A stretch of 64,000 nt of DNA from Lewinella sp. IMCC34191 (lineage in GTDB: Bacteria; Bacteroidota; Bacteroidia; Chitinophagales; Saprospiraceae). Under the pieces are notes generated by a model. It saw only the letters and a list, made by a program, of their open reading frames with translations. It ran no database searches and was not told where the DNA came from. Shown here piece after piece: positions 55,026-62,147 of this stretch. The DNA is taken from positions 372,001 to 436,000 of the forward strand of contig NZ_QNQZ01000001.1 in assembly GCF_003390935.1 (NCBI RefSeq). Direction: 5' to 3'. The number at the start of each line of letters is the position of its first letter. The first letter of the stretch is position 1. The translations under genes were made by a program, and so were the position numbers.

Positions 55026-56747
55026 ATGAACCACGACTACCACCACCTGCTGTTTGCCCTTCTTTTTCTGATAGTACTGACGGGCTGCAACGAGTCTGCG
55101 GATAGGGAGACGACCGACCCGAACCGCGCCGCTCTCCTCGTCTACAATGCCGACATCTGGGCCGGGCAGGGAGAACCCGCAGCCTCTGCCTTGCTAGTGA
55201 ATGCAGATGGGACCATAGCAGCTATCGGTAGCGACACCGCCGCCTGGTCCGATGACATAGACGGGCGTACCGAGCGTCTGGATGCCAACGGTGAATTCCT
55301 GATGCCCGGCTTCATCGAGGGCCATGCCCACTTCAGCGGGTTGGGCAGCAGCCTCCGCAACCTCAACTTCCTACGTTCCCGTAGCTGGGAGGAGATTGTG
55401 GCCATGGTCGAGGAACGGGCGGAAGATACCCCCGAAGGCGTCTGGATCACCGGTCGTGGCTGGCACCAGGAAAAATGGGATAAGCCCCACGACCACAGCA
55501 TCGGGGGGTACCCTCTGCACGACGCGCTCAGTGAAATCACACCGGATCATCCGGTCGTACTCCGTCATGCAAGCGGGCACGCCCTGTTCGCCAACGAGAA
55601 GGCCATGGAACTGGCCGGTGTAAGCCGGGAAACCCCCGATCCTCGCGGCGGCCGCATCCTCCGCGACGAAGTGGGCGACCCCACCGGCGTTTTCGAAGAG
55701 CGGGCCATGGACCTCATTTCCGATGCTTACCAGAACTTCATTCAGAAGATGAGTCCGGTCGAGCGAAAAGACGAGTGGCTGGCCGGCATACGGGAAGCTC
55801 AGGACGAATGCCTCCGTAACGGCATCACCAGCTTTCAGGACGCCGGCACCCGCTATCAGGAGCTGGACTGGTACAAAGAGCTGGATGCCTCGGACAGTTT
55901 GCGGCTTAACCTATGGGTCATGCTTCGCCACGGCTACGACGACATGGCCGGGAACATGGAGGGGCTGCCGCACTACGGCGATCGTTTTGAGTGTTCAGCC
56001 ATCAAAACCGAACTGGACGGCGCGCTTGGCAGCTACGGTGCCTGGTTGCTGGAACCCTACTTTGACAACCCGGGATTCGTGGGGCAGAATACCACCCTCG
56101 TCGCGACGGTTGACAGCATCGCCCAGTTGGCTGATGAGCACGGTATGCAACTCTGCGTCCACGCCATCGGCGACCGGGCCAATCGCGAGACCCTGGACGT
56201 GATGGCCAAGTACGTCGACAGCACCGACGACAAGCGGTGGCGCATCGAGCACAGCCAGCACATCGATCCGGCCGATATCCCCCGCTTTGCCGAGCTCGGC
56301 GTGATCGCCTCCATGCAGGGTATCCACTGCACCTCCGACGCCCTTTTCGCCGAAACCCGGCTAGGTACCGAACGCGCCCGGGAAGGCGCATACCCCTGGC
56401 GTAGTCTGCTCGACGCCGGCGCCGTCGTTACCAACGGTACCGATGCTCCGGTGGAGGACGTGGATCCTATTGAATCGTTCTACGCTTCCGTCACCCGCAA
56501 GCGCGCTGACGGTAAGGCCACATTCTTTCCTGAGCAGTCCATGACCCGCGAGGAAGCGCTACACAGCTACACCGCCGCTCCGGCTTATGCCGCCTTCCAG
56601 GAGGACGAGCGGGGTACACTGGCACCCGGTATGCAGGCAGATTTTGTCATCCTTTCTAAGAACTTACGGGACTGTGCGGAAGAGGAGATTTTGGAGACGG
56701 AAGTGGTGGCTACTTATGTGGGTGGGGAGCTAGCCTACGGGAGGTAG
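55026..56747 (+). CDS. Amidohydrolase family lipoprotein (YtcJ-like metal-dependent hydrolase)
   Basis: 573 residues. Signal with lipobox (MNHDYHHLLFALLFLIVLTGCNES) exports and anchors it. The amidohydrolase_3 pattern is clear: FLMPGFIEGHAHFSGLG with the metal His-x-His, CVHAIGDRANRETLDVM, RIEHSQHIDPADIPRFAELG and VTNGTDAPVEDVDPIESF. The N-terminal and C-terminal small beta domain is completed by GTLAPGMQADFVILSKNL. It hydrolyses an amide or N-acyl bond of unknown identity. The chosen start is ATG 55026, after the satellite; the frame is open back into the array (54828) but that part is repeat DNA. Confidence 0.9.
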   Translation: MNHDYHHLLFALLFLIVLTGCNESADRETTDPNRAALLVYNADIWAGQGEPAASALLVNADGTIAAIGSDTAAWSDDIDGRTERLDANGEFLMPGFIEGHAHFSGLGSSLRNLNFLRSRSWEEIVAMVEERAEDTPEGVWITGRGWHQEKWDKPHDHSIGGYPLHDALSEITPDHPVVLRHASGHALFANEKAMELAGVSRETPDPRGGRILRDEVGDPTGVFEERAMDLISDAYQNFIQKMSPVERKDEWLAGIREAQDECLRNGITSFQDAGTRYQELDWYKELDASDSLRLNLWVMLRHGYDDMAGNMEGLPHYGDRFECSAIKTELDGALGSYGAWLLEPYFDNPGFVGQNTTLVATVDSIAQLADEHGMQLCVHAIGDRANRETLDVMAKYVDSTDDKRWRIEHSQHIDPADIPRFAELGVIASMQGIHCTSDALFAETRLGTERAREGAYPWRSLLDAGAVVTNGTDAPVEDVDPIESFYASVTRKRADGKATFFPEQSMTREEALHSYTAAPAYAAFQEDERGTLAPGMQADFVILSKNLRDCAEEEILETEVVATYVGGELAYGR

Positions 56748-56797
56748 GTATTTCCAAGCCTGATATAGCCATCATATGATCACATCAATTTTGCAAG

Positions 56798-57010
56798 GTG
56801 GCAGCTGCATTTTTAAGGTGGTTTGCTGGTGCCGCTGTACTCTCAGTTGTGCTGGGAAGTTTAGGGCTGCTTGTATTGGGCAGCTATGACGACGCCTATT
56901 TGGCGGTCTGTGCTGGTGACGATCGGGCAGTCTGTCGTGCCTATTGGAGTTCTTTATTTACTGGGTGCTGCCTCACTGGTGGCTGATGTTGGTGGTGGCT
57001 GGCGTTGCGG
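56798..57010 (+). pseudogene. Possible remnant of a small membrane-protein gene
   Basis: Part of the 377-bp gap 56748-57124. Hydrophobic coding-like text occurs in overlapping frames: MTTPIWRSVLVTIGQSVVP continuing as FFIYWVLPHWWLMLVVAGVA only if the frame shifts. This looks like a decayed gene fragment for a short membrane protein, but no family is recognisable and codon signal is weak. It is followed by the 25-bp hairpin repeats. Confidence 0.25.
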
Positions 57011-57021
57011 TGGGGGATTGG

Positions 57022-57135
57022 TTCCGACTTCGTCGGCTGACTTCGCAGTCGGAGACTGCTTCGAACTTCGCGGTCGGAGACCGCCTCTTACATCGCGGTT
57101 GGAAACCGCCTCTTACCGTCGCGGTTAGAGACCGC
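57022..57135. repeat. Five tandem 25-bp hairpin repeats
   Basis: Units each with a small stem around a 3-base loop: CCGAC/GTCGG (57022), GCAGTC GGA GACTGC (57045-57059), GCGGTC GGA GACCGC (57070-57084), GCGGTT GGA AACCGC (57095-57109), GCGGTT AGA GACCGC (57121-57135). The spacing is about 25 bp. Compensatory changes keep the stems paired. The last unit overlaps the 3' end of the glycosyltransferase gene and encodes its final QRGL. Confidence 0.7.
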
Positions 57136-58426
57136 GTTGTACTATGGCGGCGGCGTAGTTGTCCCAGCTCATTTCCTTGGTGGTTTCGTGGACGTTTTTG
57201 CGGGGGATGGGCTGGTCGATCATGCGTTTCATCTGGCGGGCCATATCCTCAATGTCATCAGGGTTGGCTAGGTAGCCGTTGTAGCCGTCCTGGATGGTCT
57301 CGGGGAAGTGGCCGACTTTCGTGGCGACGGCAGGGAGCTGGAAGTTGTAGCTGATGCTTTCGACGCCGGAGGGGGTGGCGTACTCGTAAAACAGCACCAC
57401 GGCGTCGCTGGCCTGGAAGTATTTGTGGACTTCCTCGTTGGCTACGAATTCATTCTTGACCATCACCCGGTCACGGATATTGAGCTCGTCGAGTAGTTCG
57501 AGGGGGCGGTATTCGCGTTCGTCGTCGGCCTGTTTGAGGAATACTTTTTTGGCGAGGCCGAAGGTGGCGTTCTTCAGTTTGGTGCTGAGTTTGTCGGACT
57601 TCAGGGTATCCCAAAAGGATTCGCCGCAGATGATCAGGCTGACGTCGTCCCGTTTTTCCGCCAGTTCGGCGAAGGCGCGAATAACATGGTGCAGTCCCTT
57701 GTACTTCCGGATAAAGCCGAAGAAAAGAAAGACGTGCTCGCGCAGATGATGCTGTTCTTTAAATGCCCGGACATCGAAGTCATTCCTAGGCGCGAAAAGG
57801 TCGTAGATGGGGTGGTAAAGCTTGATTACCGGCGTGGCTGTTTCTACCTGCGCTCCGCCGCCCTTCTGTTTAGCTACCGAGCGTTCACCCGTTTCGTTGA
57901 CGGCAAATTCCCGTCCTGGAAAGAGTTCCTTCAATTCATCGACCGTCTTGTAGGCATGGGCTATAAAGGTATCCGCCGGCGTGATGCCGTAGGCCGTGAA
58001 ACGCTTGTCGAGGCTGCTGCTTTCCTTCTGAATGACGAAGTGTAAATCGAAGATCACCTCGATCTCCGGATGCTTCTTCAGTTTCCGGGCGATGTACCCC
58101 AACGGTAAGCCCTGGATCGCGATGGCCCACTGAAAGATGACCTTATCCGGTTGTAGCTCCACGATCTTCCGGTACGTCTCCTGCCAGCTCAGTGGGTTGT
58201 TGTAGTTGGTCAGGTAGTGGACCTTGATGTCCGTCCCCTCCAGCAAATCCACCTTACTCGTCTTATCCACAAACTCCCGCGGAATGATGGCCGGGTACTG
58301 CTGCGTCCAACTCACGATGTGCACCTCGCAGTCGCCACGCCGGTCCAGCGCCTTCGCCAGGGAGGTATTGTAGTTGGAGATGCCGCCTTTGAATTTGGGG
58401 CCTGGGCCGTAGCAGATTATTTTCAA
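57125..58426 (-). CDS. GT4-like glycosyltransferase
   Basis: 433 residues, GT-B fold. N-terminal loop MKIICYGPGPKFKGGISNYN; donor domain starts FLFFGFIRKYKGLHHVIRAF; the donor-site region is VVLFYEYATPSGVESISYNF, then QLPAVATKVGHFPETI. No membrane helices. Probably builds a cell-surface polysaccharide together with the epimerase upstream. The start codon is TTG at 58426, directly at the edge of a TGAAGGGG repeat array, so the native leader seems replaced by repeat DNA. A loop (about residues 188-200, KGGGAQVETAT) is encoded by a dispersed 20-bp repeat. Its C-terminus overlaps the 25-bp hairpins. Confidence 0.86.
   Translation of the reverse strand: MKIICYGPGPKFKGGISNYNTSLAKALDRRGDCEVHIVSWTQQYPAIIPREFVDKTSKVDLLEGTDIKVHYLTNYNNPLSWQETYRKIVELQPDKVIFQWAIAIQGLPLGYIARKLKKHPEIEVIFDLHFVIQKESSSLDKRFTAYGITPADTFIAHAYKTVDELKELFPGREFAVNETGERSVAKQKGGGAQVETATPVIKLYHPIYDLFAPRNDFDVRAFKEQHHLREHVFLFFGFIRKYKGLHHVIRAFAELAEKRDDVSLIICGESFWDTLKSDKLSTKLKNATFGLAKKVFLKQADDEREYRPLELLDELNIRDRVMVKNEFVANEEVHKYFQASDAVVLFYEYATPSGVESISYNFQLPAVATKVGHFPETIQDGYNGYLANPDDIEDMARQMKRMIDQPIPRKNVHETTKEMSWDNYAAAIVQRGL
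57841..57864 (-). repeat. Dispersed ~20-bp repeat, copy 6 (inside the glycosyltransferase gene)
   Basis: Minus strand GGCGGCGGAGCGCAGGTAGA, in frame, encoding GGGAQVE in a polar loop between the acceptor and donor domains. Flank CAGAAGG resembles CAGTAGG at copy 1. Confidence 0.75.
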
Positions 58427-58478
58427 GGGGTGAAGGGGGTGAAGGGGGTGAAGGGGTGAAGGGGTGAAGGGGTGAAGG
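58427..58478. repeat. TGAAGGGG octamer array
   Basis: About six tandem TGAAGGGG (some TGAAGGGGG) units between the glycosyltransferase start and the four-helix protein stop. Four or more G4 tracts with 4-base loops make G-quadruplex formation possible on the plus strand, which is the template for the flanking minus-strand genes. Confidence 0.8.
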
Positions 58479-58482
58479 TAGC

Positions 58483-58929
58483 TTACTTCTTCCCTTTAGC
58501 GTTTTTCCTCGCTGCATTCATGATCTTGCTGATTTCCCTCCATTCTTTCCCGAGCGGAATGATGCCTTCTTTGTCCACCGTGACTTTTGACTCGTAGAGA
58601 ATTTCGAGCCAGAAGACTGTCTCGTCGGCTTCTTCCACCACGATGCTCATCTTGGCGAAGAACTCGCGGCCCGATCTAGCCAGACACGCCGCTCGGTAAT
58701 TTGCCGCGGTCGATGTGGCCGACTTGATGATTTGATTACTGATCACCCGCAGTGACGTAGACGGCTTGCAATTTTCGATGTAGTTTATGATCGCAATGGC
58801 TGCCGCCTTTGTACGCCGGCGCATTTTCTCTATGTAGATTTCTCTTTCCGACCGAGAGCGTCCATATCCTACTTCAGGATCATTCACGGAATAACTCTCC
58901 TCGTATCCCAGGTCAAACCAATCAGGCAT
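58483..58929 (-). CDS. Four-helix bundle protein (23S rRNA intervening-sequence protein/Avd-like)
   Basis: 148 residues, mostly helical. The core from about residue 36 (MRRRTKAAAIAIINYIENCK, VISNQIIKSATSTAANYRAA, EFFAKMSIVVEEADETVFWL) is the S23/IVP fold, related to the Avd protein of diversity-generating retroelements. The C-terminus is basic (NAARKNAKGKK). No reverse transcriptase or variable repeat is in the window, so a retroelement role is not supported. Function unknown; such genes are often found as single insertions among surface-polysaccharide genes. It is bracketed by two different octamer arrays of opposite sense. Confidence 0.85.
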   Translation of the reverse strand: MPDWFDLGYEESYSVNDPEVGYGRSRSEREIYIEKMRRRTKAAAIAIINYIENCKPSTSLRVISNQIIKSATSTAANYRAACLARSGREFFAKMSIVVEEADETVFWLEILYESKVTVDKEGIIPLGKEWREISKIMNAARKNAKGKK

Positions 58930-58991
58930 AATGCAGCGTTTTGCCCAAAAATGTACACGAAATTCCCGCTTAATTAAAATTCATCACCTTT

Positions 58992-59047
58992 CCTTAGCCC
59001 CTTAGCCCCTTAGCCCCTTAGCCCCTTAGCCCCTTAGCCCCTTAACC
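58992..59047. repeat. CCTTAGCC octamer array
   Basis: Six perfect CCTTAGCC units from 58992 to 59039, then CCTTAACC. The stop codon and last residues of the epimerase gene (minus strand) lie inside the array. The minus strand is G-rich (GGCTAAGG). Confidence 0.85.
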
Positions 59048-60078
59048 CCCTTGCCCTTCTGCGCCTCCAGCACTCGACTCATCCCCTCCCGAACCGAGAT
59101 CTTCGCCCGCCAGCCCATCTCGTGGACCTTATCCATATTGGAGTAGCGGCTGAAGACACCGACGGGTTTGTCCAGGAGTTGCTTGATTTCGGGGGAGTAG
59201 CCTTCGATGTCGCACATGGTGCGGATTATGTCGATGAAGGAGAGGAGCTCGCCGCGGCCGATGTTGATGGCGGAGCCGTCGGTGACGCGGTCCATGGCCC
59301 AGAAGATGCAGTCGAGGACGTCGTCGATGTGGACGAAGTCGCGGCCCTGACGGCCCGTACCCCAGACCTCGACGGGATCCTCGCGGTTGGCGATCCGATT
59401 GGCTATGGCGGGGATGGGGTAGGAGAGGTCCTGGTCCTCGCCGTAGCCGGAGAAGGGACGGATGCAGGTGACGCTCAGGTCGTAGTGCTCGGCGGCCGTC
59501 TTGGCCAGGAACTCCCCGGTGAGTTTGGACCAGCCATAGGTCATATCCGGCTCGCCCATCTTCTTGAAGTTGATGTCGGACTCGGCCAGCGCAATGGCGT
59601 CGCCCTCCGTCTGCAGATCGATGGGGTAGGCCGCGCTGCTGGAAGGGTAGAGGGTACGATCGGGTTTGTGCCGGGTGATCCAGTAGAAGAACTCGGCATC
59701 GATGCTGAGGTCCAGGGCGACTTTCATCGGATCGCCCTCGATGGTGGACCGGCCCCCCACGATAGCGGCAAAGTGGAAGACGTCGGTGAAGCGCTCGAAG
59801 TCGGGAGCGTAGTGGTTTGTGATGTACCCCTCATCGTCAATGATGTCCCGCAGGAACTTCCGAAAATCCTGGTGGAGGAAAAGCAAACGCCCGTCTTCCC
59901 CGAAGACTTCCAGGTCGCCGTCTTTCCGTACTTGCTCGACATCCAGCCAGGTAGACGGGTGGGTGCCCACGCTGAGGTTGTCAACGAAGATGATCTTATC
60001 GTCGGTGGTCTGGTAGAGTCGCTTGACCATGTTGCGTCCTACGAAGCCGCAGCCGCCGGATACTAGGTGGTATTTCAC
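59026..60078 (-). CDS. NAD-dependent sugar-nucleotide epimerase/dehydratase
   Basis: 350 residues, extended SDR family. N-terminal Rossmann motif SGGCGFVGRNMV; catalytic Ser-Tyr-Lys in SSSAAYP and the TYGWSKLTGEFL segment; IRPFSGYGEDQDLSYPIPAI contacts the sugar nucleotide; GRQGRDFVHIDDVLDCI is conserved. It probably makes a nucleotide sugar for surface polysaccharide; the exact reaction (GDP-mannose, UDP-hexose or other) cannot be fixed. The start is GTG at 60078. The C-terminal tail (KGVKGLRG) is encoded by the CCTTAGCC array, so the gene's 3' end has been overrun by repeat DNA. Confidence 0.86.
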   Translation of the reverse strand: MKYHLVSGGCGFVGRNMVKRLYQTTDDKIIFVDNLSVGTHPSTWLDVEQVRKDGDLEVFGEDGRLLFLHQDFRKFLRDIIDDEGYITNHYAPDFERFTDVFHFAAIVGGRSTIEGDPMKVALDLSIDAEFFYWITRHKPDRTLYPSSSAAYPIDLQTEGDAIALAESDINFKKMGEPDMTYGWSKLTGEFLAKTAAEHYDLSVTCIRPFSGYGEDQDLSYPIPAIANRIANREDPVEVWGTGRQGRDFVHIDDVLDCIFWAMDRVTDGSAINIGRGELLSFIDIIRTMCDIEGYSPEIKQLLDKPVGVFSRYSNMDKVHEMGWRAKISVREGMSRVLEAQKGKGVKGLRG

Positions 60079-60093
60079 TGGGGAGAGTTTACA

Positions 60094-60237
60094 AAGGTTA
60101 AAGGGGTAAAGGGGTGAAGGGGTGAAGGGGTGAAGGGGTGAAGGGGTGAAGGGGGTGAGGGGGTGAAGGGGTGAAGGGGGCCTGCGCCGCCGGCCTTAGC
60201 CCCTTAACCCCCTATCCCCTTTACCCCTTACAAGGTG
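60094..60237. repeat. Inverted octamer arrays between epimerase and ALDH genes
   Basis: Left run 60094-60180: AAAGGGGT units then eight or more TGAAGGGG-type units. Right run 60194-60237: CCTTAGCC, CCTTAACC, CCCTATCC, CCTTTACC. The outer parts (AAAGGGGTAAAGGGG with CCCCTTTACCCCTT) are complementary, so a long hairpin with a GC-rich loop (CCTGCGCCGCCGG) could form. It may end transcription from the ALDH gene. Confidence 0.75.
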
Positions 60238-61751
60238 AAAGAAATCCCCTGAGCCAAAGGCAGCTCCGTACTATAATTAATCGTGTTCGTCTGCCGGCGC
60301 ATATACACTTTCCAGGCATCCGAGCCGGATTCGCGGCCGCCGCCGGTTTCTTTTTCGCCGCCGAAGGCGCCGCCAATTTCCGCGCCGCTGGTGCCGATGT
60401 TGACGTTGGCGATGCCGCAGTCGCTGCCGGTGACGCTGAGGAAGCGCTCGCTTTCGCGCATGTTGGTGGTCATGATGGCGGAGGAGAGGCCCTGGGGCAC
60501 GCTGTTCTGGATTTCGATGGCTTCGTCGAGGTCCTTATACTTCATCAGGTAGAGGATGGGGGCGAAGGTTTCCTGCTGGGCCATTTGGCTGTCGGCGGAT
60601 ACTTCGGCAATACAGGGCTTGACGTAGCAATCGGAACCGAGTCCGTCGATGCGGCCGCCTTCAACGACCATCGTGCCGCCCTCGGCCTTAATGCCTTCGA
60701 TAGCTTTCAGGTAGGTCTCTACGGAGCCTTCGTCGATTAGGGGGCCGACGTGGTTTTTTTCGTCCAGCGGGTCGCCGATTTGGAGCTGGCCGTAAGCTTT
60801 GGCGAGCTTGTCGCGCACTTCCTCGTAGCGATCCTCGTGAATGATCAGGCGGCGGGTGCTGGTGCAGCGCTGTCCGCAGGTGCCGACGGCGCCGAAGAGG
60901 GCACCGGTGAGGACCAGGTCCATGTCGGCCGAAGGGGTGATGATGATGGCGTTGTTGCCGCCCAATTCCAGTAGGGATTTACCCAGGCGGGCGGCGACCG
61001 TCTGGGCGACGGCCTTGCCCATACGGGTGGAACCGGTAGCCGAGATCAGGGGTACGCGGGTGTCCTCGGTCAGCATTTGCCCGATGGTGTAATCACCGTT
61101 GACCAGGCTACAAATGCCCTCGGGAAGATCGTTTTCCGCGGCGACCTTGGCCCAGATGTTCTGGCAGGCTACGCCGCAGAGGGGCGACTTCTCACTGGGT
61201 TTCCAGATCACCACGTCACCGCAGACGAGGGCGAGCATCGCGTTCCAGCTCCAGACGGCTACGGGAAAGTTAAAGGCGGAAATGACACCCACTATACCCA
61301 GGGGGTGATACTGCTCGTACATACGGTGCAGGGGGCGCTCGGAATGCATGGTCAGACCGTGCAGTTGCCGGCTGAGTCCTACGGCAAAGTCACAGATGTC
61401 GATCATCTCCTGGACTTCGCCCCAGCCTTCCTGGAGGCTCTTGCCCATTTCGTAGCTGACGAGCCGGCCCAGGGCGTCTTTGTGTTCGCGGAGGGCTTCG
61501 CCGTACTGGCGAACGATTTCCCCGCGGCGGGGCGCAGGCACGGTACGCCAATGTTTGAAGGCGGTTTCCGCCCGGGTAATTACCTGCTCGTATTGTTCGG
61601 GGGTGGTCGTACTGACGCGGCCGATGGTGGAGCCATCAACCGGGGAGACGCTTTCGATATGCTGCTCTTGGTTATGGTGGCCGGTTTGGCCGGTGGACGT
61701 ACCGTCGTTATCCTGTTTGAGGCCGAGTTCCTGAAGGAAGTCTGTATTCAT
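60228..61751 (-). CDS. Aldehyde dehydrogenase, ALDH7 family (alpha-aminoadipic semialdehyde type)
   Basis: 507 residues. Oxidises an aldehyde with NAD. The ALDH7/antiquitin marks are strong: FNFPVAVWSWNAMLALVCGD, KPSEKSPL, the general base Glu in LLELGGNNAIII, nucleophile Cys in GTCGQRCTSTRRLIIHE, and SGAEIGGAFGGEKETGGGRE at the C-terminus. Family members act on alpha-aminoadipic semialdehyde in lysine breakdown. The chosen start is MNTDFLQELGLKQ at 61751, since a -7 type box (61781-61774) lies inside the longer frame, which extends to 61853. The 3' end lies at the inverted octamer arrays. Confidence 0.93.
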   Translation of the reverse strand: MNTDFLQELGLKQDNDGTSTGQTGHHNQEQHIESVSPVDGSTIGRVSTTTPEQYEQVITRAETAFKHWRTVPAPRRGEIVRQYGEALREHKDALGRLVSYEMGKSLQEGWGEVQEMIDICDFAVGLSRQLHGLTMHSERPLHRMYEQYHPLGIVGVISAFNFPVAVWSWNAMLALVCGDVVIWKPSEKSPLCGVACQNIWAKVAAENDLPEGICSLVNGDYTIGQMLTEDTRVPLISATGSTRMGKAVAQTVAARLGKSLLELGGNNAIIITPSADMDLVLTGALFGAVGTCGQRCTSTRRLIIHEDRYEEVRDKLAKAYGQLQIGDPLDEKNHVGPLIDEGSVETYLKAIEGIKAEGGTMVVEGGRIDGLGSDCYVKPCIAEVSADSQMAQQETFAPILYLMKYKDLDEAIEIQNSVPQGLSSAIMTTNMRESERFLSVTGSDCGIANVNIGTSGAEIGGAFGGEKETGGGRESGSDAWKVYMRRQTNTINYSTELPLAQGISFTL

Positions 61752-61773
61752 GATCGTGAAGGTTAAGGGACCA

Positions 61774-61781
61774 CAAAGGTA
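61774..61781 (-). promoter_or_regulatory. Bacteroidota -7 element before the ALDH7 gene
   Basis: Minus strand TACCTTTG, a perfect TAnnTTTG box 23-30 bp before the ATG at 61751. No clear TTTG partner was seen upstream. Confidence 0.4.
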
Positions 61782-61868
61782 GTAAGGGCAAGGGGGAGTG
61801 ATAGGCCGTGCGATAAAAGCTGTTGACAATTTTTTTGCCGATTCCTTTCCCATGCGCCGGGGACTGCT

Positions 61869-61876
61869 TACATTTG
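61869..61876 (+). promoter_or_regulatory. Bacteroidota -7 element before the tRNA pair
   Basis: TACATTTG fits TAnnTTTG and would start transcription near 61883, about 55 nt before tRNA-Ser. The -33 partner is not convincing. Confidence 0.45.
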
Positions 61877-61938
61877 CGTCGCTTTAGCAATTACGGTACG
61901 GCAACTTATGAAGTGGCCGGCCCGTTGACTACAAACCC

Positions 61939-62028
61939 GGAGACGTGGGTGAGTGGCTGAAACCACCAGTTTGCTAAATTGGCGTACGTGCAAGCGTACC
62001 GCGGGTTCGAATCCCGCCGTCTCCGCCA
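61939..62028 (+). tRNA. tRNA-Ser (anticodon GCT), CCA encoded
   Basis: Acceptor stem GGAGACG (61939) pairs with CGTCTCC (62018-62024), followed by G and an encoded CCA (62026-62028). The anticodon loop reads TTTGCTAAA, anticodon GCT, reading AGC/AGU. A long variable arm (GCGTACGTGCAAGCGTACC region) and GGTTCGAATCC T-arm confirm a type II serine tRNA. The next tRNA begins at the very next base. Confidence 0.95.
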
Positions 62029-62103
62029 CGGGGCATAGCGCAGTCCGGTTAGCGTGCCTGCTTTGGGAGCAGGAGGCCCCAGGTTCGAATCCTGGTGCCC
62101 CGA
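62029..62103 (+). tRNA. tRNA-Pro (anticodon TGG)
   Basis: Acceptor stem CGGGGCA (62029-62035) pairs with TGCCCCG (62096-62102), discriminator A. The anticodon loop CTTTGGGAG gives TGG, which reads CCN codons. T-arm GGTTCGAATCC. CCA is not encoded (CTA follows), in contrast to the adjoining tRNA-Ser. The two genes abut with no spacer and must be cut from one transcript. Confidence 0.95.
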
Positions 62104-62114
62104 CTAGGTACCGA

Positions 62115-62147
62115 AAGGGACGATCGTTGCGACGGTCGTCCCTTTTC
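62115..62147 (+). terminator. Terminator after the tRNA pair
   Basis: Stem AAGGGACGATCGT / ACGGTCGTCCCTT with one G-T wobble and a 4-base loop, followed by TTCC. It lies 12 bp after tRNA-Pro and ends where the convergent hydrolase gene stops (62148). Confidence 0.75.

Noticed and set aside
58483..58929. Diversity-generating retroelement suggested by the Avd-like protein
   Set aside because: No reverse transcriptase, template repeat or variable repeat was found nearby; the protein family also exists alone.
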